From positions 124,001 to 188,000 of the forward strand of contig DINS01000021.1 of NCBI GenBank assembly GCA_002426015.1: a DNA stretch of 64,000 nt, in the 5' to 3' direction. This DNA is from Flavobacteriaceae bacterium UBA5534 (GTDB taxonomy: Bacteria; Bacteroidota; Bacteroidia; Flavobacteriales; Flavobacteriaceae). The first letter of the stretch is position 1. Each line of letters opens with the position of its first letter. Below the pieces are notes generated by a model, which ran no database searches, was not told the DNA's origin, and saw only the letters and a list, made by a program, of their open reading frames with translations. Shown here piece after piece: positions 25,582 through 35,328 of the stretch. The position numbers and the translations under genes are program-made.

Positions 25582-28500
25582 TTACTTAATAATGATCTTT
25601 TTAGTTTCCGTTCTTAAGCCATCTGTAACATTAATCAAGTACATACCAGCTTGAACATCATCCAAACGTATCATTTCATTGAAGTTGGTTGTATTGACAT
25701 AGCGACTGTTAAACACTTTTCTTCCTCTAATGTCATAAACGTCGATTCTAATGTCTTCACCAGAATTAGAATTGAACTTCACAGTAAACTCACCATTATT
25801 TGGATTAGGGAAAATTGAGAAATCAGATAGTTCATTTTCTTCAACTCCCAATGAGCCTTGTACACATAAATTTAGGGACCAACTGTTTAAGGTACCTGTA
25901 TCAACAGCAAAATTATCCAATACGGTTAGAACCCAATTCCCTCCTGACATTTCCCCATAGATATTAGATAGGTTGCCTTCTGGCACATACGAACCTGCAA
26001 ATGGTGAAGTCCCTCCAGTAATTGGATTAGTAGCTTCTTGGTCAAAAACGGTATTAGAATAACTTCCTGGTCCATTAGCACCATTAACACTTGTTAATTC
26101 TACTGTTGTTCCATTAGGACTAGTTATACTTGCCGTTATATCTCTAATCCATTCGTGTGTAATATTAATTGTAACATTAACATCTGTAATAGGGAAGTTT
26201 TGTGGAATATTTATCGTCGAAGTATAATTAACTCCATTTGTGGCAATCGTAATTGGTGTATCTGTTGCCGCGAAGGTAGCACAAGAAATGTTAGCGGTAG
26301 TAAAAGTAAACACACTAGATGCAGGTGATGTAGCACAAGCATTAGATGAAGTTACTCTCCAATAATACAACGTATTATTCGCTAGTGATACAACATAGGA
26401 CGGTGAAGTTACTGTAGCTGAATTTACAATATTTGTAAAGCCTGGATCAGTCGCAACTTGCACTAAATAACTTTGGGCACTTGCATTTGCACTCCATGTT
26501 AACGTTCCTGTAGCCGACACACCCGTCGCACCATTTGCAGGGGCAGTTAACGTTGATGCTGCTAATGTTGTTGAAAACACATTTAAGGTTACTGGAGTTG
26601 TTTTGGTTGTAGATGGTGCAGTTCCCACCACTGTAATAGTGTATGAACCAGGTGCTACTGCACCTGTATTTGATACTGTCATCGTTACAGCCGTATTATT
26701 AGCGGTAGCAGATGTTGGTGAAAACACTACATTGGCACCAGCAGGAACTCCTGTTGCTGAAAACACAGTGTTTTGATTAAATCCACTAAATGTGTTATAA
26801 GTAAAGTTATAAACCGCATTATTTGGTTGACAAGCTGATACATTAGTATTAGCAAAATTCATTATAAACTCTGAATTGATGATTTGAAAGTTTGAGCTAT
26901 TCACATTATAAAAAATATTCCCTGCTCCTTCAACCATGATTCTAGCCTGATTAGTTGCGTTATTTGGTACAGTAACATTATAAGAACCATTATTTGGAAC
27001 ACCAGACGCCAAAACAATTGGGAAAGTTGCTCCTCCATTTGTAGATAATAAAATATTGACATTAGTAGTATTTACTGGAGCCACATTAGTATTGGCTACG
27101 TCCCAAGTAACAGTTTGTGTAGAACCAACTTGCCACGTTACATTACTACTTTGAGAAGTTACAATAAATGGTCCTGCTGTCCCGACTGTAGTAACAACCA
27201 TTCCGTCAGATGAAGTGCTTGCTCCATTGGCAACATTATCTCTAACGGTTAAGTTAAAATTCATAGTTCTAGCAACAGATGGGACAACTTCCCATGTCGT
27301 TGCTGTCGATCCTGTAAGCACTGTTGGCAATGCTGGCATATATCTATTTGGAGATGTTGTTGGATTTAAAGACCTGAATGCTGGTCCTGCAGTAGAAATA
27401 GATACTGGTGGCATCGTTGCAGGCGTTGCATCCAATTGCTCCCAACAATACGTTAAAGTATTTGTTGGATTCGCATCGGTAGCTGATCCTCTTAATACAA
27501 ACGGAGTTGATTTTGGAATTGTGTAATCTAATCCAGCATTAGCAACAGGTGCAGCATTATTAGTATTGGATTGTGCAGCACATTGACTTGCTCCAGCAGA
27601 AATATTTGCCCACATCTCTCTTATGCTTTCACCATGAAAATAATCATCACTATTGTTTTGAACGTTAGGCGCACAAATTCCTGCATAGCCCATAATAGTT
27701 GATGCACTTCCTGGCTCAAATGATTTTGATGATCTTTGGCAATTATTATTTTGAGTATGGTTACCTCCATATTGATGTCCCATTTCGTGAGCCACATAGT
27801 CAATGTCGAAAGTATCACCAACAGGTGAATTAGAACCAGTTACACCTCTAGCTTTTCCAGTACCACATGGAGAGTTCAATTGTGCTATACCTCCACCTCC
27901 AGTACTAAAAACGTGTCCAATATCATAATTTGGTGACCCTATTTGAGTATTACAAGTGGTTTGGTTTTGATTCAACATTGTTGCTCCATCATTATTAGTA
28001 TATGGATCTGTAGCAGCATTTAAATATATAACATTGGTGTTGTTAGGTACAATTACCATACGTATAGCTACATCTCTTTCAAAAATACCATTTACACGTG
28101 TCATAGACGTATTCATTGCCGCAACAACATTAGGTACAGTTCCTCCATGAAATGAAGCATACTCTCCTGTACAGGCCAACGCTAAACGAAAAGTTCTTAA
28201 TTTTCCATCATTTGCATTTCTGTTGGCAACATCAATCAATTCATCTGAAACTTGCGGTTGGTCAATTAAATCAGTTTCACAAATAAATTGAAAGTCATTT
28301 GTATCTGCCGCTGTTCTAATATAAACACGATAAGTAGTTAAATCTTCCGAATACGGCTCAATAAATACCGTTTTCTTATCAGACAGCACCATACTGCTCA
28401 ACCCTTTCTGCGGAGATAAACTAAATCGCAATATAGCTGCTGGATTTGTAATACCGTAACCGATATATGATCTGATTTCTGGGAATTGGGCCTGTAGCTC

Positions 28501-28815
28501 TGGCGCAAAATTTGAGGACTCCTCGATTCTGAAAGATTCCATTTTGCCATCAATATTAGGAAAATCTACAATAACAGTAGATGTAGAAGACCCTCGTTGA
28601 GGTGTATTAAGCAATCTGTTTTTTAAATCTGTAAGATTTAATTCATAATAGCTTACAACAGCAGGCTCGGTTTGTTTGTAAAGTTGCTTTTTTGAGAGCG
28701 CTTCGACTTTAGTCGTTTTTGTCCATAAAGACTCGCTCTTTTGTGCAAAAATTGCGACAGAAAAAAAGAAAATACAAACAAAAAATAAATTGAATTTTAA
28801 GTAATTATTTTTCAT
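25582..28815 (-). CDS. Secreted reprolysin-like zinc metalloprotease with type IX secretion signal
   Basis: 1077 residues. Signal peptide (to IFAQ), a propeptide-like region (about 25-200), and a metzincin catalytic domain with the full zinc motif HEMGHQYGGNH at residues 343-353 (His343, Glu344, His347, His353). Then Ig/fibronectin-like modules (about 420-850), a proprotein-convertase P-domain (about 860-985; INITHEWIRDITASITSPNG) and a C-terminal sorting domain (FSIFPNPNNGEF ... KKIIIK) that directs export through the type IX system, so it acts outside the cell or on its surface. Monocistronic and convergent with pth. Confidence 0.93.
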   Translation of the reverse strand: MKNNYLKFNLFFVCIFFFSVAIFAQKSESLWTKTTKVEALSKKQLYKQTEPAVVSYYELNLTDLKNRLLNTPQRGSSTSTVIVDFPNIDGKMESFRIEESSNFAPELQAQFPEIRSYIGYGITNPAAILRFSLSPQKGLSSMVLSDKKTVFIEPYSEDLTTYRVYIRTAADTNDFQFICETDLIDQPQVSDELIDVANRNANDGKLRTFRLALACTGEYASFHGGTVPNVVAAMNTSMTRVNGIFERDVAIRMVIVPNNTNVIYLNAATDPYTNNDGATMLNQNQTTCNTQIGSPNYDIGHVFSTGGGGIAQLNSPCGTGKARGVTGSNSPVGDTFDIDYVAHEMGHQYGGNHTQNNNCQRSSKSFEPGSASTIMGYAGICAPNVQNNSDDYFHGESIREMWANISAGASQCAAQSNTNNAAPVANAGLDYTIPKSTPFVLRGSATDANPTNTLTYCWEQLDATPATMPPVSISTAGPAFRSLNPTTSPNRYMPALPTVLTGSTATTWEVVPSVARTMNFNLTVRDNVANGASTSSDGMVVTTVGTAGPFIVTSQSSNVTWQVGSTQTVTWDVANTNVAPVNTTNVNILLSTNGGATFPIVLASGVPNNGSYNVTVPNNATNQARIMVEGAGNIFYNVNSSNFQIINSEFIMNFANTNVSACQPNNAVYNFTYNTFSGFNQNTVFSATGVPAGANVVFSPTSATANNTAVTMTVSNTGAVAPGSYTITVVGTAPSTTKTTPVTLNVFSTTLAASTLTAPANGATGVSATGTLTWSANASAQSYLVQVATDPGFTNIVNSATVTSPSYVVSLANNTLYYWRVTSSNACATSPASSVFTFTTANISCATFAATDTPITIATNGVNYTSTINIPQNFPITDVNVTINITHEWIRDITASITSPNGTTVELTSVNGANGPGSYSNTVFDQEATNPITGGTSPFAGSYVPEGNLSNIYGEMSGGNWVLTVLDNFAVDTGTLNSWSLNLCVQGSLGVEENELSDFSIFPNPNNGEFTVKFNSNSGEDIRIDVYDIRGRKVFNSRYVNTTNFNEMIRLDDVQAGMYLINVTDGLRTETKKIIIK

Positions 28816-28924
28816 TAGGTCAATTTTTATAAGATTCTATTTGTTATTAGTTAGAAATAAGTCGGAAAGATACTTTCTAAATTACTAAATTACAAAAAAA
28901 TGTAAGTTATATTGATTAAATCCT

Positions 28925-29455
28925 ATGAAAAAAAGCTTCTTTCTTATTGCATTAATGGTTTTTTGCTGTAAGACCTCCGAAATTCCTAAAAGCAATTTGT
29001 CGGTTGAGGACAAAATATCTCTAACCACCAATTGTCCAGATGATGGCACTTGTACTTTTGAAGTTATCCCAAACTCTTCAATGAAAATCCTAACTGATGA
29101 TACTGGCGCTCTATATCCTCAATTCTACAAAAGTGAAGCCGTTGTCTTAAAATTTGAATACAAAAAAAACGAACAAGTCAACACAGCTGATGGTGGATAC
29201 AGTGAGCTTATCTATCTTGAAATAAATGAAGATGATTTAGAGTTAGAATTAGAAAACTCAAAATTAGAGCAAGTAAAACTTCTTTTTGGCAGGTTGTGCT
29301 TTTGTAGAGGTTCATCAGGATATTTTAAAATCACTGATGGCTCTCTTTCTATTAAAAAAATTGGCAATGACACTTATCGAATTGATATAACATTCACAAC
29401 CAATAAGGTACCACAAATCATTAATTCCATTTCAGAAACTTTTTCTTTAAAATAA
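28925..29455 (+). CDS. Putative small exported protein of unknown function
   Basis: 176 residues beginning with a basic-hydrophobic segment MKKSFFLIALMVFCCKTSE that looks like a signal peptide; the Cys pair may be a lipobox, although VFC is not a good match. The rest is polar with beta-strand-like segments (DDGTCTFEVIPNSSMKIL) and four later Cys/Gly residues in LCFCRGSSG. No family recognised. Alone between the protease and ribF. Confidence 0.6.
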   Translation: MKKSFFLIALMVFCCKTSEIPKSNLSVEDKISLTTNCPDDGTCTFEVIPNSSMKILTDDTGALYPQFYKSEAVVLKFEYKKNEQVNTADGGYSELIYLEINEDDLELELENSKLEQVKLLFGRLCFCRGSSGYFKITDGSLSIKKIGNDTYRIDITFTTNKVPQIINSISETFSLK

Positions 29456-29547
29456 TCTTACCACTTCAAATGCATTGGGCAAACTTTGACAAAGTTACTG
29501 CCTTGAGATTGTATTAAAGTGAGTATTTTTACAAAAAAATATTTTAA

Positions 29548-30465
29548 TTGAAAACCCATAATTCATTAATTACTTTTACTAAAAAGGAAACCATTGTTAC
29601 CATTGGTACATTTGATGGCGTGCATATTGGGCATCAAAAAATCATAAAAAAACTGGTAAAGGTTGCTCATACAAAAAAATTGGAATCTGTGGTCTTGACT
29701 TTTTTTCCTCACCCTCGAATGGTGTTGCAAAAAACATCGGACATCAAGCTTTTAAACACAATAAAAGAAAAAGAAACACTTTTATCACATTTGGGCCTAG
29801 ACCATTTGGTCGTCAAAACTTTCGACAAGGCATTTTCGGCCCTTGAAGCCGAAGATTTCGTTAAGACCATCCTTGTTGAAAAATTAAAAGCAAAGCACAT
29901 TATTATAGGATATGACCATCGTTTTGGAAAAGGCAGAAGTGCTGACATCAATGACTTAAGAACTTATGGAAAACGGTTTAATTTTGAAGTCGAAGAAATC
30001 TCAGCTCAAGATATCGAAGAAGTTGCTGTAAGCTCCACAAAAATAAGAACTGCCCTAAACAACGGAGAGATTGTCACGGCAAATGCCTATTTAGGTTATC
30101 ACTATTTTATTACCGGAACCGTTGTAAAAGGTAAAGGCCTGGGCAGAACTATAGGATTCCCTACTGCTAATATCCATATAAAAGAAGATTATAAACTAAT
30201 CCCAAAAAATGGAGTCTATGTCATTAAAGCAACAATTGATGGACGTCCAGTTTTTGGGATGATGAATATTGGCACCAATCCGACAGTTGATGGCAAGCAT
30301 CAAACCATTGAAGCTCATTTTTTTGATTTTGATGCCGATATTTATGATGACGAATTGAAAATTGAATTCATAGAGCGTCTTCGAGATGAACGAAAGTTTG
30401 ATTCCATTGATTTGTTAAAAGCACAGTTAAAACAAGATAAAATCGATGCAAAAGATTTTATTTAA
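29548..30465 (+). CDS. ribF: Bifunctional riboflavin kinase / FAD synthetase
   Basis: 305 residues starting at a TTG codon; the start is chosen because it gives the family N-terminus just before TIGTFDGVHIGHQ. The N-terminal nucleotidylyltransferase part has the HxGH-like GTFDGVHIGH motif and GYDHRFGKGR, and the C-terminal kinase part has GLGRTIGFPTANI and MMNIGTNPTV. It makes FMN and FAD from riboflavin. The next gene begins 20 bases before its stop, so translation is likely coupled. Confidence 0.96.
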   Translation: MKTHNSLITFTKKETIVTIGTFDGVHIGHQKIIKKLVKVAHTKKLESVVLTFFPHPRMVLQKTSDIKLLNTIKEKETLLSHLGLDHLVVKTFDKAFSALEAEDFVKTILVEKLKAKHIIIGYDHRFGKGRSADINDLRTYGKRFNFEVEEISAQDIEEVAVSSTKIRTALNNGEIVTANAYLGYHYFITGTVVKGKGLGRTIGFPTANIHIKEDYKLIPKNGVYVIKATIDGRPVFGMMNIGTNPTVDGKHQTIEAHFFDFDADIYDDELKIEFIERLRDERKFDSIDLLKAQLKQDKIDAKDFI

Positions 30466-31768
30466 ACATATTGACAATAGTCCGCTTATTATTTTCCGAA
30501 TCATTTTTGGGTTTCTCATTTTTTTGGAAAGCATTGGCGCCATTTTTACTGGTTGGGTTCGTCGCATTCTTGTAGAACCCCAATTCACATTTAATTTTAT
30601 TGGTTTTGATTGGCTGCAGGTATTTCAAGGAAATTTCATGTATGTATTTTATATCCTTATGGGTATTTCTGGGATTTTTATCATGATTGGTTACAAATAC
30701 CGATGGAGCATGTTGGCATTTACCTTATTGTGGTCTGCAACCTATTTGATGCAAAAAACATCCTATAACAACCATTATTATTTGTTGATGTTATTGAGTG
30801 CCATTATGGTGTTTCAGCCTGCCAACAAATACCTTTCGGTCGATGCAAGATTAAACCCAAACATCAAAAGTATTTCAATGCCGCAATGGTGCAGCTTGGT
30901 GTTCATATTGCAAATGTTCATCGTCTATACGTATGCAAGTATTGCAAAAATATATCCAGATTGGTTAGACACTTCGGTTGTTGAATTGCTTATGAAAAGC
31001 AAACAAAATTATGTTTTAATTGGTGATTTGCTCCAAGAAAAATGGGTACATTATATTATTGCATATGGAGGTATTTTGTTTGATGGATCAATCATCCCTT
31101 TATTGTTATGGAAGCCAACCCGAAAATGGGCTTTTATTATTTCAATTTTCTTCCATTTATTTAATTCATTCGTATTTCAGGTTGGAATTTTTCCATATCT
31201 ATCGTTGGCGTTTGCTTTGTTCTTTTTTGAATCAAAAACGATTCATCATTTGTTTTTAAAAAAGAAACCATTTTATGAAGAAAGCGAAACTGTTATTCCG
31301 AAGTATAAAAATGTGTTCCTGTTTGTTTTTGTGACCTATTTTATTGTTCAAATTGGATTGCCACTACGGCATTGGTTTTTTAAGGATGATGTGTTATGGA
31401 CCGAAGAAGGCCATCGTTTGTCTTGGCGAATGATGCTACGAGCCAAAAGCGGTCATACATCTTTTAAAGTTATTGATACAAAAACCAATGTGGTGATTCC
31501 CATTGATTTGAATGATTATCTTACCCAAAAACAAATACGAACGGTTAGTACCAAACCAGATGTGATTTGGCAGTTTGCTCAACACCTCAAAAAATCGTTT
31601 GCCAAAAAAGGGATGGATGTCCAAGTGTTTGTCAATTCACATATAAAAGTCAATAGTAATAATATGAAGCAACTAATCGACCCTGACATTGACCTTGCCA
31701 ATACAAAATGGCAACCTTTACAGCATAGTGATTGGCTTTTGCCTTCTACTCAAGAAGATGACAAATAA
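30446..31768 (+). CDS. HTTM domain (vitamin K-dependent carboxylase-like) membrane protein
   Basis: 440 residues. Several membrane helices occur in the first ~290 residues (IIFRIIFGFLIFLESIGAI, YVFYILMGISGIFIMIGYKY, VFILQMFIVYTYASIAKIY, IIPLLLWKPTRKWAF), followed by a soluble C-terminal part of about 150 residues. The helix order, YLMQKTSYNNHYYL segment and KIYPDWL match HTTM proteins, bacterial relatives of gamma-glutamyl carboxylase, of unknown substrate. Overlaps ribF by 20 bases. FMN/FAD dependence is not implied. Confidence 0.8.
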   Translation: MQKILFKHIDNSPLIIFRIIFGFLIFLESIGAIFTGWVRRILVEPQFTFNFIGFDWLQVFQGNFMYVFYILMGISGIFIMIGYKYRWSMLAFTLLWSATYLMQKTSYNNHYYLLMLLSAIMVFQPANKYLSVDARLNPNIKSISMPQWCSLVFILQMFIVYTYASIAKIYPDWLDTSVVELLMKSKQNYVLIGDLLQEKWVHYIIAYGGILFDGSIIPLLLWKPTRKWAFIISIFFHLFNSFVFQVGIFPYLSLAFALFFFESKTIHHLFLKKKPFYEESETVIPKYKNVFLFVFVTYFIVQIGLPLRHWFFKDDVLWTEEGHRLSWRMMLRAKSGHTSFKVIDTKTNVVIPIDLNDYLTQKQIRTVSTKPDVIWQFAQHLKKSFAKKGMDVQVFVNSHIKVNSNNMKQLIDPDIDLANTKWQPLQHSDWLLPSTQEDDK

Positions 31769-31791
31769 TTTGCTGACCAAAAATTTATAAA

Positions 31792-31823
31792 AACTGTCAA
31801 CTGCGACCACTCACTGAAGACTA
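31792..31823. repeat. Degenerate AACTGCGACC-type intergenic repeat
   Basis: ACTGTCAACTGCGACC followed by CTGAAGACT. The same words recur at 52461-52567 and 50398-50412. Confidence 0.45.
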
Positions 31824-31832
31824 AAATTTCCT

Positions 31833-31840
31833 TACTTTTG
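31833..31840 (+). promoter_or_regulatory. Bacteroidota -7 promoter element for serS
   Basis: TACTTTTG matches TAnnTTTG exactly, 19 bases before the serS start codon. Confidence 0.65.
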
Positions 31841-31858
31841 CCATCAAATTAAAAAATC

Positions 31859-33130
31859 ATGTTACAAGTACCTTTTATTAGAGACCACAAAGATACCGTT
31901 ATCAAAGGATTAGCTAAACGGAATATCGATGCTACCCAAATGATAGATGAGGTCATAGCTTTAGATGAAGACCGAAGAAGTCTGCAAACACAATTAGACA
32001 ACATCCTTGCAGAGTCTAACAGTTTATCAAAAGAAATCGGTAACTTGTACAAATCTGGCGAGGCCCAAAAGGCCAATATCTTAAAAGAAAAAACAAGCCA
32101 ACTTAAGGAAGATTCTAAAGCACTTGGCGAACAACTTAACGATAAAGTTGAAGCTCTAAATCAGCTGTTATACAAAATCCCGAATGTCCCAAACACTTTG
32201 GTACCTGCCGGAAGTAATGAAACTGATAATGAAGAAGTTTATAAAGAAGGTGAAATCCCTGTGTTACATAAAAATGCTTTGCCTCATTGGGAACTCGCAA
32301 AAAAGTATGATATCATAGACTTTGAGCTTGGTAACAAAATTACTGGAGCAGGCTTTCCTGTTTATAAAGGCAAAGGAGCTCGCTTACAGCGCGCTTTGAT
32401 CGCTTACTTTTTAGATAAAAATACGGCTGCTGGTTATACCGAATATCAATTACCTCATTTGGTAAACGAAGCATCTGGCTTTGGAACTGGACAATTGCCA
32501 GATAAAGAAGGACAGATGTATCATGTAACCGAAGATAATTTATACTTAATACCTACAGCCGAAGTCCCTGGAACCAACATTTTTAGAGATGAATTGCTTA
32601 ATGAAAGTGATTTGCCTATCGGAATTACAGGCTACACACCTTGCTTTAGACGTGAAGCAGGAAGTTATGGAGCGCATGTAAGAGGGTTAAACCGTTTACA
32701 CCAATTTGATAAGGTTGAAATACTACGTATCGAACATCCCAACCGTTCGTATGAAGCACTTGATGAAATGGTAGAACATGTAAAAACTATTTTGCAAGAG
32801 TTAAAACTGCCCTATCGTATCTTGCGTTTGTGTGGAGGCGATATCGGATTTACATCTGCTTTGACTTATGATTTTGAAGTCTTTTCTACAGCTCAAGATC
32901 GCTGGTTGGAAATTTCATCTGTGTCTAATTTTGAAACATTTCAGGCCAACCGTTTAAAGTTACGTTTTAAAAATAGCGATGGCAAAAACGAGCTATGCCA
33001 TACATTGAACGGAAGCTCTCTTGCTTTACCAAGAGTCTTGGCTGGCATTTTAGAGAATTACCAAACAGAAAACGGCATCAAAATACCTGATGTTTTGATT
33101 CCTTATACTGGATTCGACATGATATCATAA
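31859..33130 (+). CDS. serS: Serine-tRNA ligase
   Basis: 423 residues. N-terminal tRNA-binding coiled coil (about 30-100, LQTQLDNILAESNSLSKEIG), then the class II catalytic core with motif 2 in CFRREAGSYGAHVRGLNRLH and QFDKVEI, and motif 3 in GSSLALPRVLAGILENYQ. It charges tRNA-Ser with serine. It is followed by a strong terminator and is transcribed alone. Confidence 0.97.
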   Translation: MLQVPFIRDHKDTVIKGLAKRNIDATQMIDEVIALDEDRRSLQTQLDNILAESNSLSKEIGNLYKSGEAQKANILKEKTSQLKEDSKALGEQLNDKVEALNQLLYKIPNVPNTLVPAGSNETDNEEVYKEGEIPVLHKNALPHWELAKKYDIIDFELGNKITGAGFPVYKGKGARLQRALIAYFLDKNTAAGYTEYQLPHLVNEASGFGTGQLPDKEGQMYHVTEDNLYLIPTAEVPGTNIFRDELLNESDLPIGITGYTPCFRREAGSYGAHVRGLNRLHQFDKVEILRIEHPNRSYEALDEMVEHVKTILQELKLPYRILRLCGGDIGFTSALTYDFEVFSTAQDRWLEISSVSNFETFQANRLKLRFKNSDGKNELCHTLNGSSLALPRVLAGILENYQTENGIKIPDVLIPYTGFDMIS

Positions 33131-33160
33131 AGTAGGATTTTTTATACAACAATTCGACAA

Positions 33161-33208
33161 AACGATAAAAAAAGACGTTGTTCAACGATTTTTTGTCGTT
33201 TTTTTTTG
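33161..33208 (+). terminator. Terminator of serS
   Basis: A 12-bp stem AACGATAAAAAA/TTTTTTGTCGTT (one G-T pair) continues inward as CGTTG/CAACG (33176-33180, 33183-33187), and a T-run follows at 33199-33207. Confidence 0.85.
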
Positions 33209-33220
33209 TTTTTACATAAA

Positions 33221-33228
33221 TATTTTTG
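33221..33228 (+). promoter_or_regulatory. Bacteroidota -7 promoter element for the short peptide gene
   Basis: TATTTTTG matches TAnnTTTG exactly, 42 bases before the ATG at 33271. Confidence 0.55.
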
Positions 33229-33270
33229 ATGTTAGTGGAGTCTAAAATTAATATGCTTAACCTACTTAAT

Positions 33271-33339
33271 TATGAAAAACATCTTACGCCTCGTTTTACT
33301 TGCATCATTGGTGGTAATGGTGAGTAAAGTTTTGTTTTA
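33271..33339 (+). CDS. 22-residue hydrophobic peptide
   Basis: An ATG-initiated frame of 22 codons ending in TAA encodes a peptide starting MKNILRLVLLASLVV and ending SKVLF: basic N-terminus and a single hydrophobic helix. It lies between an exact promoter element and a terminator, which supports expression. No known family recognised. It could alternatively be a leader for an untranslated RNA. Confidence 0.5.
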
Positions 33340-33441
33340 ATTGAATAATCCAAGATTCACAATATATAAAAACCCAAATCAGGATAATTGAATCATTTTT
33401 AAAAAAAATAATGATTAATAGCACATTTATTTTGCTTGGTT

Positions 33442-33472
33442 ATGCCCAAACTCGCGTTTGGGCATTTTTTTA
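33442..33472 (+). terminator. Strong terminator after the short peptide gene
   Basis: ATGCCCAAAC (33442-33451) and GTTTGGGCAT (33456-33465) with loop TCGC form a perfect 10-bp stem, followed by a T-run. Confidence 0.9.
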
Positions 33473-33529
33473 ATATAACATTCACAATAAGAAAGTATCT
33501 CATTTGTTATATTTACATAAATTAGCTTT

Positions 33530-35317
33530 ATGAAGACGATTTTACTTGTATTAAGCCTACTCGTTAGCTCATTGATGTTTTCACAAGACGATGAAAATCA
33601 AAAATTGGGCGATGATTATTTTAAAAATGGGGAGTTTGAAAAAGCTTTGATTACCTATCAAAAACTATATGACCAAAACACCAACAACAGTAAATTCCTT
33701 TTTCAGCTTATAAAAACCCATCAACAATTGGAACATTACCCAATTGTCGAAAATTTGCTGTTAGAAAAACTCCAGCGTAACAATAACCCAACCTATCTGA
33801 TAGAATTAGGCTACAACTACCAACTTATGGATAGTACAGCTCTGGCTGACAAGTACTATAACGAAGCCATAGCCAAAATTGACGAAAACCCAAGTTATGC
33901 ATATATGATTGCCATGCAGTTTGAAACACGTTCTCTACTAGATAATGCCATTGCAACTTATAAAAAAGCATCTGCTTTAAAACCCGACCTTAATTTCAAT
34001 ATCCAATTGGCCCGTATCTATGGCGAACTAGGCGATATCGAAAATATGTTCTCAAATTATCTCGATTATATAGAGATCAAACCAGAGTTTATCAATAATT
34101 CTAAACGAGCTTTTAGTGAGTTTGTTTCTGAAAACAAAGACAACGAAAACAATCTTATTCTAAAAAAACTTTTACTGAAAAAAATTCAGGTTCAACCCGA
34201 TGAGTATTGGTATGACTTATTGAGTTGGCTTTTCAATCAGGAAAAAGAATACGATAAGGCCTTCACCCAAGAAAAAGCTTTATACAGAAGAAATCCAGAG
34301 AGTTTGAACAGAATCGTCGAGTTGGCAGTCACAACGTTAGACGACAAACAATACGAGACAGCATTAGAGATTTTTAATTATATCCTTGAAAATTCACAAG
34401 ACCCTGATTCTATCCTTTTGGCAAACCAATTTATTTTGGATATTGAAACGACATTGGCAACCGAAAAAAACTATCCTGAAATCGACAAAAAATACAAGGC
34501 CATTTTTACCAAATATGGCACTTATGAGCAAACTACAGCCTTACAGCTTGCCTATGGCAATTTTGTAGCATTCTACCTAAAGCAGCCAGAAGAGGCGAGC
34601 AATTTCTTAAAAGAAACACTTAAGCTCAATCTATCGGCATTTCAGGAAGCGACAATCAAGCTCAAACTTGGAGATATTTTGGTTTTTCAAGAAAAGTTCA
34701 ATGAAGCATTGATTTATTACACACAAATTCAAGCCAATCTTAAAAACAGTACCATTTCGCAAGAAGCACGTTTTAAAGTTGCCAAAACCAGCTATTACAA
34801 AGGTGATTTTGATTGGGCCGAATCACAATTGAAAATCCTTAAATCATCAACGTCACAATTGATTGCCAATGATGCCCTGGATTTAAAGCTATTGATTTCC
34901 GACAACAAATATGACGATTCACTCCATGTCGCTTTGAAGTTATATTCAAAAGCCGATTTAATGGCTTTTCAGAATAAAAATGAAGAAGCCATTGCCTTAT
35001 TGGATAAAATCCTGACCGAACATAAAGGTGAAAGTATAGAAGACCAAGCCTTATTAAAACAGGCACAATTATTTGAAAAGCTGAAACAATATGAAAAAGC
35101 AATAGTCAATTACCAAATGATTATTGCTAATTATAAAGATGATATTTTAGCAGATGACGCTTATTACTCATTGGCAGAATTATATAATAACGTTCTATTA
35201 GAGCCCGAAAAAGCAAAGCCACTCTATGAGCGTATTATTTTTGACCACGAAGACAGTATCTATTTTGTTGAAGCAAGAAAAAAGTTTAGAATGCTACGAG
35301 GTGATACCATTAACTAA
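33530..35317 (+). CDS. Exported tetratricopeptide repeat protein
   Basis: 595 residues with a signal peptide (MKTILLVLSLLVSSLMFSQ). Tetratricopeptide-like helical pairs run through the whole length (KLGDDYFKNGEFEKALITYQKL near the start, LFEKLKQYEKAIVNYQMIIANY and DDAYYSLAELYNNVLLEPEKAKPLYERI near the end). Such proteins act as periplasmic scaffolds. The GNAT gene follows 11 bases after the stop. A specific role cannot be assigned. Confidence 0.85.
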   Translation: MKTILLVLSLLVSSLMFSQDDENQKLGDDYFKNGEFEKALITYQKLYDQNTNNSKFLFQLIKTHQQLEHYPIVENLLLEKLQRNNNPTYLIELGYNYQLMDSTALADKYYNEAIAKIDENPSYAYMIAMQFETRSLLDNAIATYKKASALKPDLNFNIQLARIYGELGDIENMFSNYLDYIEIKPEFINNSKRAFSEFVSENKDNENNLILKKLLLKKIQVQPDEYWYDLLSWLFNQEKEYDKAFTQEKALYRRNPESLNRIVELAVTTLDDKQYETALEIFNYILENSQDPDSILLANQFILDIETTLATEKNYPEIDKKYKAIFTKYGTYEQTTALQLAYGNFVAFYLKQPEEASNFLKETLKLNLSAFQEATIKLKLGDILVFQEKFNEALIYYTQIQANLKNSTISQEARFKVAKTSYYKGDFDWAESQLKILKSSTSQLIANDALDLKLLISDNKYDDSLHVALKLYSKADLMAFQNKNEEAIALLDKILTEHKGESIEDQALLKQAQLFEKLKQYEKAIVNYQMIIANYKDDILADDAYYSLAELYNNVLLEPEKAKPLYERIIFDHEDSIYFVEARKKFRMLRGDTIN

Positions 35318-35328
35318 AATTGCTTCTT

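Larger units (their letters stand above)
33131..33529. other. Intergenic region with a short peptide gene
   Basis: 399 bases: the serS terminator, an exact -7 box at 33221-33228, a 22-codon reading frame, and a second strong terminator at 33442-33472. The layout is that of an independent short transcript of about 240 nt. Confidence 0.6.
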
